The position numbers and the translations under genes were made by a program. 31,437 bases of DNA from JAQIBY01 sp046546095 (lineage in GTDB: Bacteria; Bacteroidota; Bacteroidia; Bacteroidales; ML635J-15): contig JBKGYK010000035.1 of assembly GCA_046546095.1 (NCBI GenBank), forward strand, positions 1 to 31,437. The letters are read 5' to 3'. A model generated the notes under the pieces. It did no database searches. It was not told the DNA's origin and was given only the letters and a program-made list of their open reading frames with translations. This document shows, in pieces, positions 15,978-23,957 of the stretch (position 1 is its first letter; every line of letters begins with the position of its first letter).

Positions 15978-18116
15978 TTAGCGAATAATTGTCATCTCAT
16001 CCACCAAATGTCCGGCACCTGCAAATCTGTCAATGATGAACAGTGCGTAACGCATGTCCAGACTGATGTTTCGGCACATGTCCGGATCGTACATGAGATC
16101 ACTCATGGTACCTTCCCAGTTCCGGTCAAAATTGATGCCTATCATGTGTCCTTCGCTGTTTACCACAGGAGAACCTGAATTTCCACCTGTAGTGTGGTTG
16201 CTGGCTGTGAAACAAACGTGTACTGTGCCATCTTCTGCAGCATAGGGGCCATAATCTTTTTCACGGTAGAGTTTTTTTAGTTTTTCAGGTACATCATAAT
16301 CGTATATTTCAGGATTATCTTTTTCAATGATACCTTCAATGGTGGTGTAATGTTTATATTCCACAGCATCACGGGGTGAATAATCATCTACCTGACCATA
16401 GCCTACCCGCAATGTGAAATTGGCATCCGGGTACAGTGCTTTGTCTTCTTTGAATTTCATCCATGCAGCCATGTACTCTCTGTCCAGGCTGTCCAGACTG
16501 GTTTCCAGCTTAGTGGTTTTTGGTGTCAGTTCATCCATGTACATGTTGACAAAATCCATATACAATGCATATACAGGGTCTTTTGTTATTTTTTTTGTTT
16601 TCCCGTTATAACCTTCCACAAATTCATTCATCTTTTCTTCACTGGCAAACAGTGATTTGTCAAACATCTTGTCAACCGTCTTATCCAGACCTTTTTTCTG
16701 GATGTCTTCCATAATTTCGGGCCAGAATGTTTCATCAATACTCTGCATGTAATAATCCAGCGTCACTTTGGTAATGGCTTTTGCTGTAGCCTGATCATAG
16801 TCTTTATAAAAGCTTTTGCTGCGTGATTCCAGGTTTTCCAGAAGTGCCTTGATTTTTTCTTCGGAGGCATCCTCATCAGAATACCTGACCAGGCTTCTGG
16901 CTGCTGATGTGAGTTTTACCAGTTCGATGCCGTTCAGTGCCTCAAAGATACCGGTAGTTACTTTTTTGTATGGTGTGAGTTCTGTATAAATTGTCTCGTA
17001 CTGTTCAAGGATGTTTTCATAATTGCTTCCCCTGGCCCATTGGGTAAAGGCCTGTTCTGATTGTTTCTTTCTCTCAATGGCATTCATGCGTTCCAGGCCG
17101 CGGTTTTCCCCTATCCATTTTTTCCAGCCGTTGGATGTGCCGGCTGCCTTGCTTGCATACTGTATACGGATGAGTGGGTCAGATTCCATGGCAGCTTTCA
17201 TTTTGTCCAGAATGCGGTCCCGCATGCCAATGCGCAGAGGATTTATCGTTTCAGTCACCAGCTCCAGTTCATAGCTGGGTGCATAAGTGTCAGTACTACC
17301 CGGGTAACCGAAAACCATCGTGAAGTCACCTTTTTCAACCCCTCTGATAGAGATGGGGAAATGCTCTTCAGGTTTCATGGGAATGTTTTCTTCACTGTAT
17401 TCGGCAGGGCTGCCATCAGGTGCTGTGTATATCCGGAAAAGTGAAAAATCTCCGGTGTGCCTGGGCCACATCCAGTTGTCAGTATCCCCGCCAAATTTGC
17501 CTATGGCTGAAGGAGGCGCTCCAACAAGCCTGACATCCTTGTAAACCTTGTTTGCAAACAGAAAAAACTGATTTCCATGGAAAAAGGGCTTGATGCTGAT
17601 TTCATACTCATTGTCTTCGCCTGCAGCAGTACGGATTTTATCCATGTTTTTGTCTATTGTGGTCTGCCTTTCCTTTTCGCTCATCTCTGATGTAACTCCA
17701 TCCAGAACTTTTTCTGTTACATCTTCCATATATTCTAAAAAACGTACTTCCAGACCCGGGTTGGTGAGTTCTTCTTCTTTTGACATGGCCCAGAATCCAT
17801 CTGTAAGATAGTCATTTTCCAAAGAGCTGTGTCTCTGAATGTTCCCGTAACCGCAATGATGATTGGTTATCAACAGTCCCTGATCGGAAATGAGCTCTCC
17901 TGTACAACCTCCGCCAAAAATCATGACGGCATCTTTCATGCTGTTATTGTTGATGCTGTATATGTCTTCTGCACTCAGGCTGAACCCAAGCTCCTGCATC
18001 TCTTCAATATTGTATTTTTCCAGAAACATGGGAATCCACATCCCCTCATCAGCTTTCAGATTGAAGGCTGTCAAAACAAAAATCCCTATTAGTAAACTGG
18101 TGATTCTCTTTTTCAT
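15978..18116 (-). CDS. S46 family dipeptidyl-peptidase, DPP11-like (Asp/Glu-specific)
   Basis: S46 serine exopeptidases remove dipeptides from oligopeptides in the periplasm. The 712-residue product has a signal peptide (1-22, ending NLKA). Catalytic motifs are TNHHCGYG (His at 86/87), HTGDFSLFR (Asp223) and TGGNSGSPVV (Ser647). Eighteen residues after the serine comes Arg665 in NFDRNWEG. In Porphyromonas gingivalis this position (673) is Arg in DPP11, which prefers Asp/Glu at P1, and Gly in DPP7, so DPP11 specificity is predicted. No T9SS domain is present, matching a periplasmic site. It starts 23 nt after maf and ends 40 bp before ssb. Confidence 0.93.
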   Translation of the reverse strand: MKKRITSLLIGIFVLTAFNLKADEGMWIPMFLEKYNIEEMQELGFSLSAEDIYSINNNSMKDAVMIFGGGCTGELISDQGLLITNHHCGYGNIQRHSSLENDYLTDGFWAMSKEEELTNPGLEVRFLEYMEDVTEKVLDGVTSEMSEKERQTTIDKNMDKIRTAAGEDNEYEISIKPFFHGNQFFLFANKVYKDVRLVGAPPSAIGKFGGDTDNWMWPRHTGDFSLFRIYTAPDGSPAEYSEENIPMKPEEHFPISIRGVEKGDFTMVFGYPGSTDTYAPSYELELVTETINPLRIGMRDRILDKMKAAMESDPLIRIQYASKAAGTSNGWKKWIGENRGLERMNAIERKKQSEQAFTQWARGSNYENILEQYETIYTELTPYKKVTTGIFEALNGIELVKLTSAARSLVRYSDEDASEEKIKALLENLESRSKSFYKDYDQATAKAITKVTLDYYMQSIDETFWPEIMEDIQKKGLDKTVDKMFDKSLFASEEKMNEFVEGYNGKTKKITKDPVYALYMDFVNMYMDELTPKTTKLETSLDSLDREYMAAWMKFKEDKALYPDANFTLRVGYGQVDDYSPRDAVEYKHYTTIEGIIEKDNPEIYDYDVPEKLKKLYREKDYGPYAAEDGTVHVCFTASNHTTGGNSGSPVVNSEGHMIGINFDRNWEGTMSDLMYDPDMCRNISLDMRYALFIIDRFAGAGHLVDEMTIIR

Positions 18117-18139
18117 CGTATTATTTTTTTAGTTGTTTG

Positions 18140-18742
18140 TTACATAAGTTGATTCTGTTGCAATCTGTTTTTCAGCCGGTCATACAACAATTGTACCGGC
18201 AATCCCACCACATTGTAGTATGAGCCTTCAATATGGTCAATGCCAATATAGCCGATCCATTCCTGTATCCCGTAGGCTCCTGCTTTGTCATATGGCTTGT
18301 ATCTTTCCAGGTAATTCCTGATTTCTTCATCAGTGATGCTGGTAAAATGAACCAGGGTCTCTGCATAAAAGCTTTCCAGTCCGTTTTTGTCTCTCAGGCA
18401 AATGCCTGTAATGACAGAGTGCATCTCACCGGAAAGTCTTTTGAGCATCTGAAATGCATCAGAATAATCCCGGGGTTTACCCAGTACCCTGTCTTTGTGC
18501 CACACAATTGTGTCGGCAGTGATGATAAGCTCGTTTTCTTCTTTTAGTTCAGTGAGTTCAGCTTTTTGCCTTGCCAGCGAACAGGCAATTTCCTCTTCGG
18601 GCATATCCTCAGGAATGATCTCTTCTTCAAGAGCTGATTTTCTAAGACTAAAACGAAGACCCAGATCGTGAATTAGTCGCTGACGCCTGGGTGACCGACT
18701 GGCTAGTATGAATTGGTATGTCTTATTGAGTTTTTCTATCAT
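18140..18742 (-). CDS. maf: Maf-family nucleoside triphosphate pyrophosphatase
   Basis: Maf proteins hydrolyse non-canonical or pyrimidine nucleoside triphosphates to monophosphates, guarding nucleotide pools; some affect septation. The 200-residue product shows FILASRSPRRQRLIHDLGL near the N-terminus (phosphate-binding SxSPRR, 15-20). It continues with IITADTIVWHKDRVLGKP (catalytic Asp77), a SGEMHSVITGICL segment, YKPYDKAGAYGIQEWIG and GSYYNVVGLPV. This arrangement is closest to the YhdE-type dTTP/UTP pyrophosphatases. It starts 1 nt after the ubiA-like gene stop, in the long minus-strand run. Substrate choice is inference. Confidence 0.94.
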   Translation of the reverse strand: MIEKLNKTYQFILASRSPRRQRLIHDLGLRFSLRKSALEEEIIPEDMPEEEIACSLARQKAELTELKEENELIITADTIVWHKDRVLGKPRDYSDAFQMLKRLSGEMHSVITGICLRDKNGLESFYAETLVHFTSITDEEIRNYLERYKPYDKAGAYGIQEWIGYIGIDHIEGSYYNVVGLPVQLLYDRLKNRLQQNQLM

Positions 18743-18743
18743 A

Positions 18744-19703
18744 TTAGTACTGGATGTTCAGGTATATGACAATGGTGAAAAGCAATCCCATCAACATAAT
18801 AAATTTGATTGTGGAATAAAATTTCCTGATTTGGCTCTTTTTTTTCAAATTGAAAATATGTAAAGACAGAAAGGCAGAAGGCAAAACAATGAAAGCCAGA
18901 ATATAAATCATACTCGGCAGGCTGTATTCGAGCCATGGTAGTTCCCGGAGGTACACAAACCAGGCTATTACCACAAGGGTGATGAAGATAAGTAGAATCA
19001 GGCTGATAATGGTTCTGGCAGCTTTTTTTCCCATGGTGATGGGCAGTGTTCGTGCCCCTGCCTGATAATCACCTCTGAAGTCATGGATGTCTTTGGCGAT
19101 TTCATGCGCCATATAAAGAAAAAATGCTGCGGTGCTGATGCCCAGATTTATTACCATCAGGTGATGGAATAAGAGTTCAGGGATATCTTTACCCATGATT
19201 TTAATTGCAAAGAAATATTCGAAAACAAAAACCAGGAATGGGATACCGGCAATGAGCAGGGAAATGATGATATTTCCGATAAGGAGTTTTCTTTTATAAA
19301 CAGCAGAATACCTCCAGAAAATAAAACTTATGAAAGGAAAAATCAGTCCGAACCAGAAAAAACCTGCACGCCATGCAACAAGCCAGCCCGCAATGATTCC
19401 CAGCGCAGAAAATACGGAGTGCAGGATGATGGCCATTCGTCTGTCAATGCTTATTCCTACCACTACCTGGTTTGGGCGATTATGCAAATCAGCTTTGCGG
19501 TCAAAATAATTATTGATCACGCTGGCACCTGCTGAAATCAGCAGTACACTGGCTGTTAGAAGTCCAAAATCAAAGTCAGGAAGACTGAGGGAATAGCCAA
19601 AATATTGCAATACAGGTTCCAGCAAAAAATACCGGATGGAATACATGCAGGCTGCAATGATGATGAGCTGCTGAAAACGTATGAGTTGTAAAAAGGCGCG
19701 CAT
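18744..19703 (-). CDS. UbiA-family prenyltransferase
   Basis: This inner-membrane enzyme has about eight or nine helices in 319 residues and transfers a polyprenyl group from its diphosphate to an acceptor. The first Asp-rich motif is INNYFDRKADLHNRP (63-77); family members usually read NDxxDxxxD, and here the first Asp is Asn65. The second motif is the DIHDFRGDYQAGARTLPI region. The sequence resembles the geranylgeranylglycerol-phosphate geranylgeranyltransferase-like UbiA subgroup of Bacteroidota, whose true acceptor is not settled. It is not clearly MenA or UbiA proper. It sits 4 nt after the KdsC-like gene and 1 nt before maf. Confidence 0.88.
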   Translation of the reverse strand: MRAFLQLIRFQQLIIIAACMYSIRYFLLEPVLQYFGYSLSLPDFDFGLLTASVLLISAGASVINNYFDRKADLHNRPNQVVVGISIDRRMAIILHSVFSALGIIAGWLVAWRAGFFWFGLIFPFISFIFWRYSAVYKRKLLIGNIIISLLIAGIPFLVFVFEYFFAIKIMGKDIPELLFHHLMVINLGISTAAFFLYMAHEIAKDIHDFRGDYQAGARTLPITMGKKAARTIISLILLIFITLVVIAWFVYLRELPWLEYSLPSMIYILAFIVLPSAFLSLHIFNLKKKSQIRKFYSTIKFIMLMGLLFTIVIYLNIQY

Positions 19704-19707
19704 ATTT

Positions 19708-20226
19708 CTATTTATACCATTTGTTTTGTGTTCGCATTACCTGGCTTATGATATCCCGGACACAGGCTTCACCACCCTTTTTTTCGGAAATATACAGGGA
19801 AATACCCTTAATTTCTTCGGCAGCATCTGCCGGACAGGTGGCAACACCGGATTCTGTCATCACATCATAATCAGGCAGGTCATCTCCCATGTACAAAACC
19901 TGCGATGCATCCAGCTGATATTCATTGAGGAAGTCTCTGAAATCAGCCATCTTGTCCGATGAGTTGAGGTAAATGCTCTTTACTCCCAGATTGCCATAGC
20001 GTTCTGAAACCGAACCGTTTTTTCCTCCACTGATAATACCTATCATGTAGCCCTCTTCTAGTGCCCTCTTTATAGCAAAGCCATCCCTCACATTGGTGGT
20101 GCGTCCCAGTTTTCCATTGTCTTCAATGGAGACAATGGCTTTGGATAAAACCCCGTCAACATCAAACACAAAGGCTTTGATATTTCTTAATTTCTCCTTG
20201 AAATTTAAATCTTTCAGTGGTGTCAT
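19708..20226 (-). CDS. KdsC-like HAD phosphatase (3-deoxy-manno-octulosonate-8-phosphatase family)
   Basis: This 172-residue cytoplasmic HAD hydrolase is of the capless KdsC type, which makes free Kdo for lipopolysaccharide from Kdo-8-phosphate. The motifs are the nucleophile pair FVFDVDGVLS (Asp22, Asp24), RDGFAIKRALEEGYMIGIISGG (motif II serine), the lysine in NSSDKMADF (Lys92) and the acidic MGDDLPDYDVM (113-123). The length matches KdsC tetramers. No kdsA or kdsD is adjacent, so Kdo synthesis is supported by family only. Its ATG overlaps the stop of the DUF2520 gene in an ATGA arrangement, showing translational coupling. Confidence 0.88.
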   Translation of the reverse strand: MTPLKDLNFKEKLRNIKAFVFDVDGVLSKAIVSIEDNGKLGRTTNVRDGFAIKRALEEGYMIGIISGGKNGSVSERYGNLGVKSIYLNSSDKMADFRDFLNEYQLDASQVLYMGDDLPDYDVMTESGVATCPADAAEEIKGISLYISEKKGGEACVRDIISQVMRTQNKWYK

Positions 20227-21008
20227 TTTCTTTCCTTTATACTTGTCTCAAAGATACGATTACTCAGGATTTTATACAAGTCATACAGGTCTTTATTGTC
20301 TTTCAATAGTGTCAGATGCTTGTCCATTGTGCTTTTGTCATTTCGTAAAGCCGGTCCTGTCTGGCTTTTGGCCGGATCTCCCAGCCTTAATGCTTTATCC
20401 GCAGTTTCCCTTATCAGTGGTTCAAAAATTTCTATTCCCATGCCACTTTCAGAAACAATTTCCTCAGCTATGCTGTACATGTGATTGACAAAATTACAGG
20501 CAAAGACAGCCGCAGTATGCAGCCTAAGTCTTTCCTCTGAATTGACAACATACACATGCCTGGAAATTTTCTCTGCAATCTGCCTGATGCAACTTAAAGC
20601 GTAATTGTTGTTTGCTTCAATGAATACGGGCAGATTCATGAAATCTGCTACCCTGTGCTTGCTGAAGGTCTGAAGAGGGTACAAAACACCATAGTTTTTG
20701 CTGTGTCCCTGAAAAGTATCCAGCGACAAACTGCCGGCTGTATGGATCAATACCTTGTCTCCAAAATCAAAGCCCTCCAGTATTTCAGGCAAAACATCGT
20801 CACTGACAGCGAATAATAAAATGTCCGAATTGTTATCCAAATCATTCAGACTCGTCCCCGGACAGGCATTAACCTGTGCTGCAAGCTGCCTGGCATTCTC
20901 AATATGACGACTGATGATGCTCTCAATTTTGTAGCCATGCTGAAACAATGTCCTCGCAAGGTTGGTTCCTACATTTCCACTTCCGGTAAAACTGATTTTA
21001 TGTGACAT
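20223..21008 (-). CDS. Rossmann-like, DUF2520-domain protein
   Basis: The 261-residue product starts at 21008 (MSHKISFTGSGNVGTNLA); an ATG three codons upstream is possible. The N-terminal half is a Rossmann NAD(P)-binding domain with GSGNVG (9-14) and LLFAVSDDVLPEIL. The C-terminal half is the DUF2520 helical domain (SKHRVADFMNLPVFIEANN, then HTAAVFACNFVNHMYSIAEEIV), related in architecture to 6-phosphogluconate- and ketopantoate-type dehydrogenases. The reaction of this family is unknown. It is first in the nine-gene minus-strand run and overlaps the KdsC-like gene by 4 nt; this pairing is common in Bacteroidota. The short divergent region upstream shows no clear promoter. Confidence 0.88.
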   Translation of the reverse strand: MSHKISFTGSGNVGTNLARTLFQHGYKIESIISRHIENARQLAAQVNACPGTSLNDLDNNSDILLFAVSDDVLPEILEGFDFGDKVLIHTAGSLSLDTFQGHSKNYGVLYPLQTFSKHRVADFMNLPVFIEANNNYALSCIRQIAEKISRHVYVVNSEERLRLHTAAVFACNFVNHMYSIAEEIVSESGMGIEIFEPLIRETADKALRLGDPAKSQTGPALRNDKSTMDKHLTLLKDNKDLYDLYKILSNRIFETSIKERK

Positions 21009-21107
21009 ACAATACAACTATTTGTGAATTATCTGCATCTAAGCTACAATTTCAATGGTGAAATTACGATTTTTTTTGTAATTTTATTGTTTTATTCCAG
21101 ATATGTT

Positions 21108-23945
21108 ATGAGAAGATCAAGCTTGTTGTTTGCGATTTTTGCATTTGTGATGTTGACAGTGAACGTATTGCATGCACAGACTGTTGTGCAAATGATTGAG
21201 AAAAGGGGTGAGGCGGTCGTGGAAATTCCTACTTCGGATTATGAACAGTTAAACATCCTGAGCCGCGTAACTACAATAGAGAAAATTTCGGAGAAAAGTG
21301 TCCTTGCATATCTTAACAGAACACAGTACGAAAAGGCAATTGAACTAGGTTTCAGACCGGAACTGCACCAGCCTTACTACAATAATCTCAGAGCCATCAC
21401 CATGGCTGCTACCACTGCGGAAATGGCCAATTGGGATAAATATCCCACATGGTCAGTGTATCAGGATATGATGCTGGATTATGCCGCTGCTTATCCTGAC
21501 ATTTGTTATCTTGATACCATTGGATTTTCAGTTGAGGGCAGGGCAATACTTGTCCTGAAAATATCCGACAACCCACAAACAGATGAGGATGAACCTGAAT
21601 TTTTTCTCAGCGGACAAATGCATGGTGATGAATTAATTGGCTATATGCTTCCCCTGAGGATGATAGATTATCTGTTGACAAATTACGGCAGCAATGCTCA
21701 GGTTGATAGCCTGGTTGATAATCTGGAAATATGGATCAATCCCTTATCCAATCCCGACGGCACATATGGCAATGATGAAAACGATGTCAGTCAGGCAACC
21801 CGCTATAATGCAGATGGTGTTGATCTGAACCGGAATTTTCCGGATCCGGGAGGCAATGATCATCCCGATGGCAATCCCACCGCCGTGGAAAACCTGGCAA
21901 TGATGGACTTTGCTTCTGAACGGCATTTTGTCATGTCTGCCAATACCCATTCCGGGGCCGAAGTGGTGAATTATCCCTGGGATACGTGGGAAACCCTCCA
22001 TGCAGATAATGACTGGTGGTACGATATATCCAGGGCATATGCCGATAAGGTACATGAGCAAAACTCTGATTACATGACCCTGCAGGATAACGGCATCACA
22101 AACGGATACCAATGGTATTCCATCGACGGTTCACGGCAGGATTATATGAATTATTTTCAAAACTGCAGGGAAACAACCCTGGAATGGTCTAACCAGAAAT
22201 TGCTGGATGCTGAAGACCTGCCCGACCACTGGCTGTACAATCGGGATGCACTGCTTGACTATTTTGCAGAAGCCCGCAAAGGAATCCATGGCATCATCAC
22301 GGATTCTGTCACTGGTGAACCCCTGGAGGCAGAAATACGCATTCAGGAGCATGATTTTAATAATTCATTTGTGACATCTGCCCTCCCTGCCGGTGATTAT
22401 CACAGACCACTGGCTCCGGGTACCTGGGAGCTGAGCTTTTCAAAAGAAGGATATCAGACCAAAACACTGGCGTTTAATCTGGAGCAGGATGAAACCATTA
22501 TTCAGAATGTGCAACTGGTTTCCCTGGATATTTTACCACCTGATGCGGATTTCTTTGTAAGGGACACTCTGGCAGAATGCTCCGGTGAGGTAAACTTTTC
22601 TAATCTTACCGAAGGGGCAGGAGAGATGTTTTACCTTTGGGACTTTGGTGACGGCACCACTTCAACAGAGGAAAACCCTGTACACAGGTATTATGAGAAC
22701 GGAACATATACTGTCAGTCTGGAAGTCAGCAATGAAAACGGATCGGATACAGAAATCAAAAATGAGTATCTTTACTTGGACCTAAGCGAATTCGACTCCC
22801 TGCATAATGCAACACTATGTGAAAATTCAGGGGTCATGACCCTGCAGGCTTTTTCAGATGGCGATGTGTATTGGTACGAAAACCAGACAGATGAGACGGC
22901 TATTGCATCCGGAAATACATATACCACTCCGGTGCTGACAGAATCCCATACATATTTTGCCGAAGCTGAGTTTCCCGGAGAAACCGGACTGCTCGGTGAA
23001 CCCGATAACAGTGAAGGGGGAAGCTACAACAATGACGGTGCGGTGCATTACCTTGTGTTTGATTGTTATCAAACCGGTATTATCAATTCTGTGAAAGTTT
23101 ATGCCGGCTCATCCGGAGACCGAATCATCAGTTTACAGGACAATGCAGGAAATGTACTTGAATCACAAAATATTAGCATTGCAGAAGGCGAGCAAACCAT
23201 CAATCTTGATTTTGTTGTATATCCGGGAAATGATTACCGGCTGGCAGCCAATGCCGATTGCGATCTGCTGCAAGGAGAAACAGGATGGATGTCTTCTTTT
23301 GATTATCCCTATGAATGGGCAGACATTATGAGTATCAAGGACTCTGATTCAGGTTCTGGCTGGTCAGGTTCAGAAAGTTTCTATCCCTATTTTTATAACT
23401 GGGAAGTATCTACACCAGATTGTTATTCCGAACGAGTGCCTGTTTTTGCGGCACTGAATGAAGCTCCTCAGGCTGATTTTGAACCACTTCATGACGGGCT
23501 CCTTGTGGATTTTGATAACAATTCTCTCTTTGCAGAAACTTATGCCTGGGATTTTGGTGACGGTAATTCTTCTGTAGAAACAAATCCTCAGCATGCCTAT
23601 GACAGCGTAGGGGAATATACAGTTCAACTCACAGCTTACAATGCCTGTGGTTCAAATCAGTATTCGGAGGAAATTGTGGTGTCTCAAAGCAGCGTTAATC
23701 CTGCTGATTTTGCTGACCTGAAAGTGTATCCCAATCCTGCTTCTGACTTTTTACAGGTATCCGTACCAGCAGAGTGGGAGGGAGCTGCCTTAGCATTCTA
23801 CAATGCTTCAGGAAAACAGGTGTTTGCCGGAAAACTGCACTCTCTGGAAATGAAAATAAATGTTTCTGATTTGCAGGCAGGCTTGCATCTGCTGCGAATC
23901 AGTAAAACGAATAAGAGTATTCACAGAAAAATAGTAATCCATTAA
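21108..23945 (+). CDS. Secreted M14 metallocarboxypeptidase with PKD domains and T9SS signal
   Basis: The start is set at 21108, where the signal peptide begins (MRRSSLLFAIFAF...LHAQ); an ATG at 21024 lies in the promoter region. The 945-residue protein has a likely propeptide (25-95) and an M14 zinc carboxypeptidase domain (about 95-390) with zinc ligands HGDE (His172, Glu175) and His281 in NTHSGAE. VDLNRNFPD holds the substrate-carboxylate-binding Asn-Arg, and the catalytic base is Glu359 in TTLEWS. Then follow a carboxypeptidase-regulatory-like domain (393-476), PKD 1 (478-558, WDFGDGTTSTEENP), an Ig-like segment (565-620), an unnamed beta module (626-775), PKD 2 (786-858) and a T9SS sorting domain (about 867-945, VYPNPASDFLQV...HRKIVIH). 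It should cleave C-terminal residues of peptides outside the cell. It is the paralogue of the next gene, 12 nt away. Confidence 0.93.
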   Translation: MRRSSLLFAIFAFVMLTVNVLHAQTVVQMIEKRGEAVVEIPTSDYEQLNILSRVTTIEKISEKSVLAYLNRTQYEKAIELGFRPELHQPYYNNLRAITMAATTAEMANWDKYPTWSVYQDMMLDYAAAYPDICYLDTIGFSVEGRAILVLKISDNPQTDEDEPEFFLSGQMHGDELIGYMLPLRMIDYLLTNYGSNAQVDSLVDNLEIWINPLSNPDGTYGNDENDVSQATRYNADGVDLNRNFPDPGGNDHPDGNPTAVENLAMMDFASERHFVMSANTHSGAEVVNYPWDTWETLHADNDWWYDISRAYADKVHEQNSDYMTLQDNGITNGYQWYSIDGSRQDYMNYFQNCRETTLEWSNQKLLDAEDLPDHWLYNRDALLDYFAEARKGIHGIITDSVTGEPLEAEIRIQEHDFNNSFVTSALPAGDYHRPLAPGTWELSFSKEGYQTKTLAFNLEQDETIIQNVQLVSLDILPPDADFFVRDTLAECSGEVNFSNLTEGAGEMFYLWDFGDGTTSTEENPVHRYYENGTYTVSLEVSNENGSDTEIKNEYLYLDLSEFDSLHNATLCENSGVMTLQAFSDGDVYWYENQTDETAIASGNTYTTPVLTESHTYFAEAEFPGETGLLGEPDNSEGGSYNNDGAVHYLVFDCYQTGIINSVKVYAGSSGDRIISLQDNAGNVLESQNISIAEGEQTINLDFVVYPGNDYRLAANADCDLLQGETGWMSSFDYPYEWADIMSIKDSDSGSGWSGSESFYPYFYNWEVSTPDCYSERVPVFAALNEAPQADFEPLHDGLLVDFDNNSLFAETYAWDFGDGNSSVETNPQHAYDSVGEYTVQLTAYNACGSNQYSEEIVVSQSSVNPADFADLKVYPNPASDFLQVSVPAEWEGAALAFYNASGKQVFAGKLHSLEMKINVSDLQAGLHLLRISKTNKSIHRKIVIH

Positions 23946-23957
23946 TCAGATATTTTT

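Noticed and set aside
21024..21107. Upstream in-frame start adding 28 residues to the first carboxypeptidase
   Set aside because: The added part would precede a normal signal peptide and covers the AT-rich promoter region; the ATG at 21108 begins the signal peptide directly. Similar reasoning rejected starts at 3082, 5429 and 6426.
21018..21107. Promoter pair in the divergent region between the DUF2520 gene and the carboxypeptidase gene
   Set aside because: The region is AT-rich with partial matches such as TAATTTTA, but no TAnnTTTG box with a properly spaced TTTG was found on either strand.
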